Source: TIUS-1 sp964019505 (GTDB lineage Bacteria > Bacillota_I > Bacilli_A > Mycoplasmatales > Mycoplasmataceae). Taken from it: a DNA stretch of 64,000 nucleotides. The position numbers and the translations under genes are program-made. The stretch lies in the NCBI RefSeq assembly GCF_964019505.1, contig NZ_OZ026449.1, forward strand, positions 372,001 through 436,000. Direction: 5' to 3'. Numbering within the stretch: position 1 is the stretch's first letter; each line of letters begins with the position of its first letter. Below the pieces are notes generated by a model. That model was not told the DNA's origin. It did no database searches and was given only the letters and a program-made list of their open reading frames with translations. Of the stretch, positions 1 through 10,217 are shown one piece after another.

Positions 1-1
1 C

Positions 2-814
2 ACATCAGGATTATTCCAATCAGGGTACTTCCCAATTATGATGGGTGGAGTTCCAGCAATAGCATTAGCAATGATATTTGCAGCTAAAAAAGATAGAAGA
101 ACTGAAGTTGCAGGATTCTTAGGTGGGGTAGCGTTAGTTTCATTCATCTCAGGAATTACTGAACCAGTAGAATTCTCATTCGTATTCTTGTCACCAGTAT
201 TATTATTGGTACATGCAGGAATGGCTGCAATATTCATGATGATTACAACTGCAATGCAAATTCAAGTAGGATTTGGATTCTCAGCTGGATTTATTGATTA
301 TGTAGTATCATTTGCACAATCATGAGGATTATCAACACATAAAGGTGGAGCAATGCAAGTTGTCTCTAACCCATTAATGATGTTGCCTCTAATTGCAGCA
401 GCGGGAGGAATTTACTTCTTCGTATTCTCATTATTAATTAGAAAAATGAATATTCAAACTCCAGGTAGAGAAGAAGACGGAGGGTTTACAACTGAACCAG
501 TTGAAATAACTTCAAATTCAGGCTCAGCTGCGGTTGTTAGCACATCAAAAGGTACTGTTTCAAAAGCAGACAAATATGATGTTATGGCTGAAAAATTCGT
601 AGCAGCAATTGGTATCGATAACCTTGAATCAATTGATAACTGTGCAACACGTTTAAGACTTGTGTTGACTAACAATAAAACAATTGACACTGCAGCTATT
701 AAAGCTGCGGGTGCATTTGGGTTCAAACAATTAGGAGATCAAGCGTTACAAATTGTAATCGGTCCCGATGTTGAACATGTTGCTAACTCAATGAAAAGAA
801 TTAAAAATGTTTAA
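2..814 (+). CDS. nagE: PTS sugar permease, IIC (C-terminal part) plus IIB domain, N-acetylglucosamine/glucose type
   Basis: The gene runs in from the left edge, so only the C-terminal 270 residues are present. A hydrophobic IIC half contains GFSFSAG-like and TEPVEF motifs and ends at NIQTPGRE, very close to the NagE/PtsG pattern. A linker of about 45 residues then leads to a IIB domain with the phosphorylated cysteine in NCATRLRL. There is no IIA domain after IIB, so phosphate must come from a separate IIA protein. The family transports and phosphorylates GlcNAc or glucose at the membrane. GlcNAc fits nagA at 50 kb, but sugar specificity is inference. One UGA at 323 is read as Trp. A terminator follows directly. 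Confidence 0.9.
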
Positions 815-824
815 AAAATAAACT

Positions 825-848
825 AATCCGATCTAATCGGATTTTTTT
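825..848 (+). terminator. Rho-independent terminator after the PTS gene
   Basis: Eight-bp stem AATCCGAT / ATCGGATT with a 3-nt loop, followed by a T-run. It starts 10 bp after the PTS stop codon. Confidence 0.85.
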
Positions 849-898
849 ATTTGTTTAAAGCTATATTAAGTATTTATAATAAATAGAAAGGTGAATGT

Positions 899-1642
899 AT
901 GGACAAAAATAACTACTATGTAGAAACAATTGAAACAATAAAAAAATTGATCAAGAATTCTAATAATGAAGAGGCATTGCAAATGCTAGAAGATGAGTTA
1001 ACTGCACCATATATTCCACGTGAATATGAATTTGAATTCCAACAATTACTAACTTCAATTGTTGACATCGAAAGAATGAAAGAACACAAAAAATTATCTG
1101 ATCCATGAAGTAAGGAAAAGGTAATTGAAGTTCTTTCAAAAGAAGGTGAACATGAATTGCACCTTGTAGCGATTGGAAAAATAAAAGATCTTAATGCAAG
1201 AAGTTTCACTGATTTTTTCATAAGTTATTTTGCTAATAAAAATAACTTATGAATGTCTAAAATGTACGCTCTGTTAACATTTGCAAAACAAGGAATTGAT
1301 TGTGAATTTAATGTTATTGACAACTTAAAAGAAGTTAAGCTGAACCCATCAAAAATAAGTGTAAAAGAATATGATGAATCATTCAATAAACTTAAAAAAC
1401 AATTAGAAAAACAAGTTGGTTCAAATGACATAATGTTAACTAACTTTTCAAAACAATTAGTAACAGAATACTATTTCATAAATTTTCCTAACAAAATAGA
1501 TGATAATAGTATTAATGATATTATTCTATTTATAATAAACTCATGTAATAAAATGTTTAACATAAACAACTTTACTGAATTAAAAAATAAAGATTTAGAA
1601 AAACAATTAGAGAAAGAATTTAAAAACGCAGGGATATTATAG
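899..1642 (+). CDS. Conserved Mollicutes protein upstream of obgE (DUF3196-like)
   Basis: A 247-residue soluble, mostly helical protein with no signal peptide or membrane segment. It starts at an ATG behind a clear AGAAAGGTG ribosome site. The first part has short repeated helix pairs with a TPR-like look, and the C-terminus is Lys/Glu rich. Length and place before obgE fit the DUF3196 family of Mollicutes, but I assign this from memory of the family and not from a diagnostic motif. Two UGA codons (1106 and about 1250) encode Trp. The stop is 1 bp before the obgE start, so the two are probably translated together. Function is unknown. Confidence 0.8.
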
Positions 1643-1643
1643 A

Positions 1644-2930
1644 ATGAAATTTGTAGATTTAGCTAACTTTATAATCAAGTCAGGAAACGGTGGAAATGGA
1701 GCCGTTTCTTTTAGACGTGAATTATATGTGGCTAATGGTGGTCCAAACGGTGGAGACGGTGGAAAAGGTGGAGATGTTATTTTTGCAGTTGATGAAGGGA
1801 AAACGTCACTACTTGATTTAAAGCTTCAAAAATTTTACACTGCTGAAAACGGAGATCACGGTGATATTAAAAATATGTATGGAAAAGGTGGAGATGATAT
1901 TTTACTTTATGTTCCACTTGGTACAACAATTTACAACAGTAAAACCGGAGATAAGATTGCTGACTTTACTTCAAAAGAACAAAGACAAGTAATTGCCATT
2001 GGTGGAAAAGGTGGTCGTGGAAATGCTAAGTTTGCTAACTCAAGAAATAAAGCTCCAACAATATATGAAAATGGTGATCCAGGTACTGAAATTGAAATCC
2101 GTGCGGAATTAAAAGTTTTAGCTGATGTTGGATTTGTTGGTTTACCAAATGCTGGAAAATCCACAATGCTTAGAGCAATTTCTAATTCAAAACCAGTTAT
2201 TGCTGATTACCCATTTACCACTTTAAACCCTCAATTAGGGGTGTCAAGAGACAATAACGGTAGAACCTTTGTAGTAGCTGATTTACCTGGTCTAATCGAA
2301 GGAGCTTCGCTTGGTAAAGGGTTGGGAATTCAATTTCTAAAACACATTGAAAGATGTAAAATTATTTGTCATGTTATTGATATGACTGGTAATTACGGAA
2401 CAGAAGATGTAATTAAAAACTATGAGTTAATTAGAAAAGAATTATCTTCATATCGTATTGATTTAACAACTAGACCTGAAATAATACTTGCAAATAAAAT
2501 TGATGAAGAAGAAGGCCAAATTAACCTAATTTATTTTAAAGAGAAATACAAAGATAAAGTAATCATTGAAACTTCAGGATTAAAGAAACAAAATATTGAT
2601 AAGCTGTTATTAACAATTGGAGATACTTTAGAAGAATACAAAGATAAAACATTTGATTTAGAAGAGAAAAAAGAATTATTTAAAGTATATGGTTTTGATG
2701 ATCCAGATGGTGATATCAAAGTAAATAATTTAGGTAATGGAAAATGAAGTTTATCTGGTGAAACAATTTATCGTGTTTATCAAAAAACACCAACAACAAC
2801 ATACGACAACTTGTTATTATTTAATGAAAAATTAAAGAAACTTGGAGTATACGATACATTACGTGAACGTGGTGCAAAAAAAGGAGATATGATTCAACTA
2901 TTTGATGTAGAATTTGAATGAATGGACTAA
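1644..2930 (+). CDS. obgE: GTPase Obg
   Basis: A 428-residue essential GTPase involved in 50S ribosome maturation and stress signalling. The glycine-rich Obg fold fills residues 1-158 (SGNGGNGAVSFRRE, GGKGGRGNAKF). The G domain follows with G1 GLPNAGKS at about 166-173, the switch-region YPFTTL, G3 DLPG and G4 NKID. The last 65 residues form the small OCT domain. UGA at 2745 is Trp, so the protein continues past it to TAA at 2928. It lies between the DUF3196-like gene (1 bp gap) and nadE (4 bp gap), so the three are probably one transcript. Confidence 0.97.
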
Positions 2931-2934
2931 GAAA

Positions 2935-3660
2935 ATGAAACTAAAAGAATATATAAATTACTTATCAGATTGAGTAAAAGAAGAAGTAAAAAAAGCTAAT
3001 GCAGAAGGTGTAATCATAGGATTATCAGGTGGAATTGATTCTGCGGTTGTTGCGTGTATCGCGCAAAAAGCGTTCCCCAAAGACCACTTAACAGTATGAA
3101 TTAATTGTGAGTCACCATCATATGACTACACATGTGCACAAGAATTAATCAAGTTAAAAAACTTTAACAGTATAAATTTAAACTTAACAGGTGCGTACCA
3201 ACAATTAATTGAAGAGATTGGTTCTAATGCGTCATTGTCAGGTATTGCTCGTGCAAATACAAAATCAAGATTGAGAATGACAACATTGTATTCAATTGCA
3301 CAATCAAAAAATTATTTAGTACTTGGTACAGATAACGCAGATGAATGACATATTGGTTATTTTACAAAACACGGAGATGGTGCTGCGGACTTACTACCAA
3401 TTGTTCACTTGCTAAAAAGAGAAGTTAAAGAAGCTGCTCAAATCCTAGAAGTAAATGAAGAAATAATTAACCGTGCACCAAGTGCAGGTTTATGAGATAA
3501 CCAAACAGATGAAAAAGAAATTGGAGTTACTTACAAAGTAATAGATGATTATTTATCTGGAAAAAGAGTTGATTCAACTTCTAAAAAAAGAATTGAACAC
3601 TTAAACAAAATTACTGAGCATAAAAGAGTTACTGCTCCAAAACCAAATAAAATGAAATAG
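2935..3660 (+). CDS. nadE: Ammonia-dependent NAD synthetase
   Basis: A 241-residue enzyme that amidates deamido-NAD with ammonia and ATP, the last step of NAD synthesis. The PP-loop SGGIDS is at residues 31-36. Further family marks are the ARANTKSRLRM segment, LGTDNADEWHIGYFTKHGDGAADLLPI and a C-terminal Lys-rich tail. There is no glutaminase domain, so free ammonia is the nitrogen donor. Several UGA-Trp codons break it in the standard code. It starts 4 bp after obgE, and a GGAGAG site after it leads into the next gene. Confidence 0.95.
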
Positions 3661-3672
3661 GAGAGAAAAATC

Positions 3673-4170
3673 ATGACAGAATTACAAGCAGATAAAATAA
3701 GTGAATTTTTGGAAAACAAAATATCTGAAGAAGATATGGATTTAGTGTTTGAAGACCTAGTCTCAATGATCTCTCTTTATTTAGCGACAACACTTTTTGG
3801 TCTTGATATAAATAGACTTTATTTAAGTGGTATAGAAAACAATATTGATATTGAAGAAACAATTAAAAAAGCACAAAGGGATATCCAACTAACTAAACAA
3901 GAAATTACAGAGCATCTAGCTATTATTTTTGAAGATGAAGAAAGATCTGAAATGTTTGCAACGGGTTGTGTTGAATCGGGCGTTTATGAAATCGGATTAC
4001 CAGAAACATTACAAAAATTTATAGACGAACTACAAGTTCCAAAAGACGACTATATCGTTGAAATGATTATTTCATTCCAATCTGAATTTTATGACTTTTT
4101 TGTAAATGAAGTAAATGTAGAAGAATGAAAAGATGAAATTATTGAACAAATACTTTTAAATTGAGAATAA
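3673..4170 (+). CDS. Hypothetical acidic protein
   Basis: A 165-residue, strongly acidic and helical protein that I do not recognise. It starts at an ATG 12 bp after nadE behind a GGAGAG site, so it is likely the last gene of the obgE-nadE transcript. No membrane segment, signal peptide or metal-binding cysteine cluster is visible. UGA at 4126 and near the C-terminus encode Trp; the last residues are NWE. Its TAA is part of the stem of the terminator. Confidence 0.8.
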
Positions 4171-4197
4171 AGTGATTAAATATCACTTTATTTTTTT
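4168..4197 (+). terminator. Terminator of the obgE-nadE operon
   Basis: Stem TAAAGTGAT / ATCACTTTA, which includes the stop codon of the preceding gene, followed by seven T. Confidence 0.85.
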
Positions 4198-4245
4198 GTA
4201 ATTTTTTAAATTCAAAAATTAAGTTAAGAAAACATATAAAAGTGT

Positions 4246-4254
4246 TGGTATAAT
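4246..4254 (+). promoter_or_regulatory. Extended -10 promoter
   Basis: TGG-TATAAT is an extended -10 box (TGnTATAAT) about 57 bp upstream of the next ATG. It is the only good promoter in the 140-bp gap 4171-4310. Confidence 0.6.
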
Positions 4255-4310
4255 TATATTGTGTATTTAGGGCAAATCTACACATAAACAGGTATAAAGT
4301 TAAGGGCAAC

Positions 4311-4568
4311 ATGAAAACAAACAGCGCTATTTTTGAAATCTTAGATTTAAAAATACCATTGTGAGTTTTTATTATCATATTTATTATTATTGGATTACTT
4401 GCAGTCGCAATTTATCTTTTTTCATTATTTAAATCGAAGAAAGAAATTATCTATAATAATAAAAAAATTTCTGTTCATGAATATGAGCAGATGAAAACGA
4501 TGAATCTTCAAAAAGAAAATTTTGAAATGGAAATTTCAAAAGTGATTTCAATTGTTAATAAAAATTAA
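4311..4568 (+). CDS. Small single-pass membrane protein
   Basis: An 85-residue protein. A short N-terminal stretch is followed by one strongly hydrophobic segment at about residues 17-40 (WVFIIIFIIIGLL...), then a charged, helical tail predicted to be cytoplasmic. The ATG is preceded by AAGGGCAAC as a weak ribosome site. A UGA-Trp near residue 18 hides the gene under the standard code. No family recognised. It sits 33 bp upstream of the Gln-rich membrane protein and probably shares its transcript. Confidence 0.7.
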
Positions 4569-4601
4569 TTTAACTTTATAAACTGTTTAATAAGGAGAGT
4601 A

Positions 4602-5756
4602 ATGGCTTTATTCAATAGTTTATTTAAAAAACAACAACAAGATAACCAACAACAAGCATTTGAAAATAGTGCTTTTTACTCATCTCCAAATGATCAAATT
4701 CAACAACCAGTTGAACAACATAAATATTACCAACCATCAAATCCAACAAGACAAAAAAAACAATTACAAATCCAAGATGGATATAGTCAAAAACCAATGG
4801 ACGAATTTATTCAAGAGTTTAACGCCCCAATAAACAATCCATATCAAATGGTTAATCAAAACCAAAATCAATATTCTGAGCTGCCAAGACAAGATGCTAA
4901 CCAATTTTATATACAAAACAATAACTATGGTTTGCAACAAGAGTCTTATTTATCAAGAGAAGAACAAATTCAATCAAGCCAGATTCAACCAACAACAGAA
5001 ATACCGATTGCAATCTCAAAAGAGATTAGAAGTGAAAAGCTAAAACAATTCATAATATTTGTTTTAAGCTTTGGTTCAGTTGTAGGATGTTCTTTGATGT
5101 TGATGGCGTACTTCAATGAAGAGTTGATGGGTATTTCTAAAAATTCTGTATTGCACCCAATGTTATCTATTCCGTTTTTATTGATTGCAACACTGTTCAT
5201 GCTTATGTCAATATCTGATTCAACAATGTTAAAAAGATCAATGGTCAAATACAGAGAAGATTTATCACGCGGTATTGATTCAGTTCCTTACTTCCTAGTG
5301 AAGAACTACAAAAACTTCACAAGAAGATCTGTATATATAAACTGAATGTCATTTTCAGTTTATATAGTAGGTGTAATACTATTGTTAATATTTTACGGGT
5401 TACAAGCTCAATACTCTTCAGGACAAAGATCATTTTATATATTCTTCTGAAGAATTGCTGAACTTAAGTCATTAGTGTCAGAAATAGTTGTAATCACTAT
5501 GATTCTAATAGGTACATTAGTAATGCATATCTTAAACATTGTTTGAACTAAGGGTCGTAAAAACAACATAATCGGTTACTATGGACATGAAATTGTACAT
5601 CCTACTGAGTTGTCGCAAATCAAAAAGTCTGCAAATATTAAATGCGCAATAATTACATTCGTTGTACTTTCAATATTATTATTTGTAGTGTTTATTCCTT
5701 GATTAATTATTAGAAAGAAAAATGGTAAATCAATTTTACCAATTGGTAGAATTTAA
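4602..5756 (+). CDS. Multi-pass membrane protein with a Gln/Asn-rich N-terminal tail
   Basis: A 384-residue protein that starts at an ATG behind AAGGAGAG. The first 140 residues are cytoplasmic-looking, very rich in Gln, Asn, Tyr and Pro, with short Q runs. About five hydrophobic segments follow (near 148-170, 185-205, 248-270, 288-312 and 345-370). The end is basic (RKKNGKSILPIGRI). The layout resembles the Mollicutes MSC_0882-type membrane proteins, but that link is tentative. Four UGA codons encode Trp. Function unknown; the N-terminal tail could act as a flexible or phase-separating region. Confidence 0.85.
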
Positions 5757-5758
5757 AG

Positions 5759-5790
5759 AAAAATGATTTTAATGTCATTTTTTTATTTTT
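5759..5790 (+). terminator. Terminator
   Basis: Stem AAAAATGA / TCATTTTT with an 8-nt loop, followed by a T-rich tail. The tail is the start of a 27-bp repeat shared with 22556-22582. Confidence 0.75.
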
Positions 5791-5802
5791 TGTGACGTTG
5801 TA
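5776..5802 (+). repeat. 27-bp repeat, copy 1 (terminator tail plus TGTGACGTTGTA)
   Basis: Identical over 27 bp to 22556-22582. It joins the T-rich terminator tail to TGACGTTGTA, which is followed within 6 nt by AGAGG. A related TGACGTTATA element followed by GGAGG is at 55858. Confidence 0.7.
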
Positions 5803-5820
5803 GTTAATAGAGGTAAAAAA

Positions 5821-6432
5821 ATGAAAACTAATACAAACAAAAATGGCAACCCAAAATTCGATACAAACATTTTTAATATGTCTGCAATTGAATTTGAAAT
5901 AGTGGGGTTATTCGAACAACACGTTCTAAATGACGAAATCAGCTTATTGTGAGAAAAGATATCAAATATAGTAAAAGGAGATAAATATGTCACAATAATT
6001 GTCGATTTATATAAGGAAGGTAAAATACCGATGATCGAATGTGAAAGTCTAATTTTATTATTTGTAAGACACAATCAACTGGTATGAAATGAATTAAATG
6101 ATGAATTGAAAGAGTCAACTAAATTCAGATCGCCAGTTGAGTTAATTAATAACATCTTAAATACTAAATGCGACCAACTAAAACTTAATGTATCTGAATT
6201 GAAATTTATTACAAAAATCATGAGAATCAAAAGCGATATTACATATAACAAGTTTTTTGAAACAAGCTTTTCAACATTTAAAAACCTATTGCTAATCAAA
6301 ACTTTTTTTATGAAACGTTCAATATTAGAAAGTTACACATCTGAAGAATATACAGAAAATATTCATCACTTAAAAACCAAGACAGTCAAGGATTTAATAT
6401 GTCATTTTCTAGTAAAAAAATTGAATAATTAA
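5821..6432 (+). CDS. Hypothetical protein
   Basis: A 203-residue soluble, Lys/Asn/Ile-rich protein with no family I recognise. The first ATG (5821) is chosen because it follows an AGAGG site. UGA codons near 5950 and 6085 encode Trp, so the shorter downstream reading from TTG at 6106 is only the tail of the same protein. No membrane segment or catalytic motif is visible. It precedes the heat-shock operon, but the CIRCE region separates them. Confidence 0.75.
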
Positions 6433-6433
6433 A

Positions 6434-6460
6434 TTAGCACTTTTAGTTAGACATTGCTAA
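6434..6460 (+). promoter_or_regulatory. CIRCE-like operator 1 of clpB (may double as terminator)
   Basis: TTAGCACTT - 9 nt - CATTGCTAA matches the 9-9-9 CIRCE layout. The left arm is near consensus; the right arm is degenerate. A run of T follows, so it may also terminate the upstream gene. It overlaps the predicted -35 of clpB. Confidence 0.6.
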
Positions 6461-6476
6461 TTTTTTAGTGTAATAT
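6448..6476 (+). promoter_or_regulatory. clpB promoter
   Basis: TTAGAC (6448-6453), 17-nt spacer, TAATAT (6471-6476). The predicted start near 6483 lies between the two CIRCE elements. Confidence 0.5.
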
Positions 6477-6484
6477 TATTTTAG

Positions 6485-6511
6485 TTAGCAGATAAATAGT
6501 ATGAGTGCTAA
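6485..6511 (+). promoter_or_regulatory. CIRCE operator 2 of clpB
   Basis: TTAGCAGAT - 9 nt - GAGTGCTAA. The right arm is a perfect CIRCE half-site and the left keeps TTAGCA. It covers the predicted 5' end of the mRNA. HrcA, encoded by the second gene of the operon, is the known ligand of CIRCE. Confidence 0.8.
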
Positions 6512-6526
6512 CTTAGGAGGTGTTGA

Positions 6527-8671
6527 ATGGATTTCAAAAGAACAGATGGTAATGACCCAGATATTTTAGAAAAATACACTAGAGACTTAACGCAATTGGC
6601 AAAAGAAGGAAAACAAGATCCGATAATTGGTAGAGGAGACGAGATTACTCGCGTAATTAGAATCTTATCTAGAAAAACCAAAAACAACCCAGTATTAATT
6701 GGTGAACCAGGTGTAGGTAAAACTGCGATAGCAGAAGGGCTTGCGCAAAGAATAATCAAACAAGATGTACCGAGTGCATTAAAAAATAAAAGAATTTTAG
6801 AACTTGATATGGGAAGTGTTATGGCTGGAGCCAAATACCTTGGAGATTATGAAGAAAGAATAAAAGGAATTTTAAATGCCATTGAGAAAACAAATGGTGA
6901 AGTCATTTTATTCATTGATGAGCTACATTTAATTGTTGGAGCTGGTAAAACTGGTAACGGTGGTGGAATGGATGTTGCAAACTTATTAAAACCACAAATG
7001 GCAAGAGGGGAAATCAAAATTATTGGTTCTACTACACTGTCAGAATATAGACAATATATTGAAAAAGACGGCGCACTTGAACGTAGGTTCCAACGAGTGT
7101 TGGTTCAAGAACCGACCGTCGATGAAACAATATCTATCCTAAGAGGAATCAAAGAGAGATATGAGAATTTTCATAAGGTAAAAATAACTGACGCAGCCAT
7201 AATTGCGGCAGCCACACTATCAGATAGATACATTACAGACAGGTATTTACCCGATAAGGCCATTGATCTTATTGACGAAGCGTCTGCTACAATTAAATCC
7301 GAACTCTCAACTGTTCCAACAAATTTGGATAAAATTAATAGGCGAGTTATTCAATTAGAAATTGAAAAATCAGCATTAAAAAAAGAAACTGATGAAAAAT
7401 CAATTGAACGTTTGAAAGAAAATGAAATTGAATTAAAAAAACTAAAATCTGAGCAAGATAAATTGAATACAGAATGAAATAGTCAAAAAGAAAGTCATAC
7501 TCAAATTGCAAAATTACGTTCTACAATTGAAATGTTGAAGAGTGAATTTGATCAAAAACAACTTGAAGGTGATTTCAAAAGAGCTGGTGAAATTCAATAC
7601 TCATTATTACCAATGAGTGAGAAAGAATTGGCAAGACAAGAAGAACAACGCAGTAAGCATAAACTAATTTCTGAAGAAGTTAATGAATCAGAGATACAGG
7701 CAATAATTGCTCGCTGAACTGGAATCCCAATGCAAAACCTTGTTGAAACTGAAAAAGCTAAAATTCTAAATTTAAAATCTAATATGAAAAAGACAATTAA
7801 AGGTCAAGATCAAGCATTAGAAGTTATATCTGATGCAATGATTAGAAGTACATCAAAAATTAAAGATCCATCAAGACCGATAGGTAGTTTCTTATTTTTG
7901 GGTCCAACAGGAGTTGGTAAAACTGAAGTCGCAAAAACACTTGCAAGACTGTTATTTGCCGATGAGAAAAAGATGGTTAGAATCGATATGTCAGAGTACA
8001 TGGAAAAACATTCTGTGTCTAAACTTATAGGTTCACCACCGGGCTATGTGGGACATGAACAGGGTGGTCAACTAACTGAACAAGTCAGAAGAAACCCATA
8101 TTCAATTGTTCTTGTAGACGAGATTGAAAAAGCACATAAAGATGTATTGAATTTATTCTTACAAATTTTAGACGATGGTGTAATTACTGATTCGCTTGGT
8201 AAAACAGTAAACTTCAAAAACACAATTATTATAATGACTTCAAATATTGGTTCAGAGTATTTATTAAATACAAATGAGAACTCATTAAACGAAAAACAAT
8301 TAGAACAAATATTGCTACAAAATTTAAGACCAGAATTTATAAACAGAATCGACAACATCGTCACATTCAACAGTTTATCTAAATCTGTTGTTAAAGAAAT
8401 TATAAGCAATAGATTAAATGAATTAGTTGAAAGAATAAACAAAGAAACAGATTTAAATATGACATATTCAAATTCAGTTGTTGAAAAAATTCTTGATGAA
8501 TCATATGACATCAACTTTGGTGCAAGACCAATTAAAAGATACATCGAAAAACATATCGAAACATTTATTGCAAGAAACATATTATTAAACTCTATGGATG
8601 TAGATAAAAAATACACTATCGATATCAAAGATGGTGAGTTTGTAGTCACAAACAGCAAAGGATTTAATTAG
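6527..8671 (+). CDS. clpB: Disaggregase ClpB, lacking the N-terminal domain
   Basis: A 714-residue Hsp100 ATPase that extracts proteins from aggregates together with DnaK. It begins almost directly at the first AAA+ module: Walker A GEPGVGKT at 59-66. A middle coiled coil (about 260-400) follows, then the second Walker A GPTGVGKT at 459-466. The substrate-binding N domain of about 150 residues found in most ClpB is missing, a short form also seen in mycoplasmas. The start is fixed by AGGAGGTG 6 nt upstream. Two UGA-Trp codons (7475 and 7715) interrupt it in the standard code. First gene of the CIRCE-controlled operon; hrcA starts 7 bp later. Confidence 0.97.
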
Positions 8672-8678
8672 GTGTGTT

Positions 8679-9674
8679 ATGTTAAAAGATAGACAAAGTA
8701 AAGTATTGAAAATCATTGTAAATGAATATATAAGAACATCTAACCCAGTTGGTTCAAAATTCATAACAAATGCATTTGATGGTTCAATTTCTTCCGCAAC
8801 AATCAGAAGCGATTCCGCATTTTTAGAAAATAATGGATACCTTGAAAAAACTCACACTTCATCTGGTAGGGTACCGTCAACAAAAGGATATAGATACTTT
8901 GTTGATAACTTGATGGATAAGTTTGGGGTTGAAGATATTAAATTAGAAATAGAAAAGGTATTTAATACTCGTGGTAACAATGTAAATAAAATAATCGAAG
9001 AATCATCAAGAATAATATCTGAAATGACAAAACTTGCAACGGTCGTGACAACACAAAATGCAAACGACAATGAACTTGTTAGGTTTGAAATGATCCCGAT
9101 TTCAAGTGAGATGGCTACGGTTATTTATGTTTTATCAAATGGGGAAGTTAAAAATAAGACATTTGATATAAAGGGTTATTCACCCGAAGATATAAAAACA
9201 TCGATATCAATATTCAATGACAGGTTAGTTAATACTAGACTATCTGAATTAGAATCAAAACTTGAGTTGATTAAACCGTTATTGGAAAAACAAATTAAGC
9301 ACTTTGATTTTATTTTCAAAAATATAGTTAATGAATTGCTGTTGAATGTAAAAGCAACATCATCAACATCAGGTATTAAATATCTACTAGATAATCCAGA
9401 ATTTTCAAACCCAGCAAAGGTAAAACAAGTGTTAGACATGATCGATCACATAACTCCTTTTACTTGGTTTGAACAACAAGCAAAAGAACAAACAATTATG
9501 ATTGGTATTGAAGGTGGATTAGAAAATGATGATATGGCTGTAATAAGCGAAAACTTCAACAACAATGGAACTAGTGCAAACATGACATTAGTTGGTCCCA
9601 AAAGGCTACAATATAGAGCTGTAAGCGAAATATTAGATTGATTGAAAGAAAGAATTAACGAGGAATATAAATAA
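8679..9674 (+). CDS. hrcA: Heat-inducible transcription repressor HrcA
   Basis: A 331-residue repressor that binds CIRCE and depends on chaperones for folding. The N-terminal winged helix shows TSNPVGSKFI and SSATIRSDSAFLENNGYLEKTHTSSGRVPSTKGYR-like family marks, followed by a GAF-like and dimerisation region to the C-terminus. The C-terminal UGA at 9639 is Trp. Its stop shares one base with the grpE ATG (TAATG). As it sits downstream of its own operators, the operon should be autoregulated. Confidence 0.96.
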
Positions 9675-10201
9675 TGGCAAAAAAAGATAAAGTCGATGAC
9701 AAACAAACTGTTGTTGAAGAAAAAGAAATCGAAACCGTAAAGGAAGTAGAACTACCAATTAAAGATGATAAACAAATCATTGAAGAATTAAAAAATGAAA
9801 TATTAATGATGAAAGCAAATGAACAAAACGTTGCTAAGATGTTTAAGTCAGAGATAGCTAGTTCAAAGAAATTTGGATCAGCTGATCTAGCAAGGGATTT
9901 AATCCCAGTAATTGATATGTTAAAAGCTGTTGTAAACTCACCAACGAGTTCACCAGAAGTGCAAAACTATTTGATTGGATTTAATATGCTGATTTCACAA
10001 ATTGATCAAGCATTAGCTTCTAATAAAATAACATTAATACAAACAAAACAAGGTGATGACTTTGATATGTACTTACATCAAGCAATTGAAATCGTCGAAA
10101 CTGATAAAGTTGCTTCAGGTAAGATAGTTGAAGTTGTTGCAAATGGATACAAACTACACGATAGAGTTATAAAACACGCAAACGTAAGAGTTGCAAAATA
10201 A
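9674..10201 (+). CDS. grpE: Nucleotide exchange factor GrpE
   Basis: A 175-residue co-chaperone that releases ADP from DnaK. An acidic, charged N-terminal region (about 1-60, coiled coil) precedes a four-helix and beta-wing part with the typical DLIPVIDMLKAV and a C-terminal GYKLHDRVIKHANVRVA. The ATG overlaps the hrcA stop by one base, so translation is coupled. Length is normal for Mollicutes. Confidence 0.95.
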   Translation: MAKKDKVDDKQTVVEEKEIETVKEVELPIKDDKQIIEELKNEILMMKANEQNVAKMFKSEIASSKKFGSADLARDLIPVIDMLKAVVNSPTSSPEVQNYLIGFNMLISQIDQALASNKITLIQTKQGDDFDMYLHQAIEIVETDKVASGKIVEVVANGYKLHDRVIKHANVRVAK

Positions 10202-10217
10202 ACAGGAGATTAAGAAA

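Noticed and set aside
323..325. In-frame TGA codons in many genes, which look like disabling stops
   Set aside because: They fall at conserved Trp positions in ClpB, Lon, ParE, ParC and others, so the window uses UGA as Trp (translation table 4). Only the TAG at 29038 is treated as a true break.
8068..8658. 196-codon open frame on the minus strand
   Set aside because: Antisense to the conserved second AAA+ module of ClpB; composition is typical of a shadow frame.
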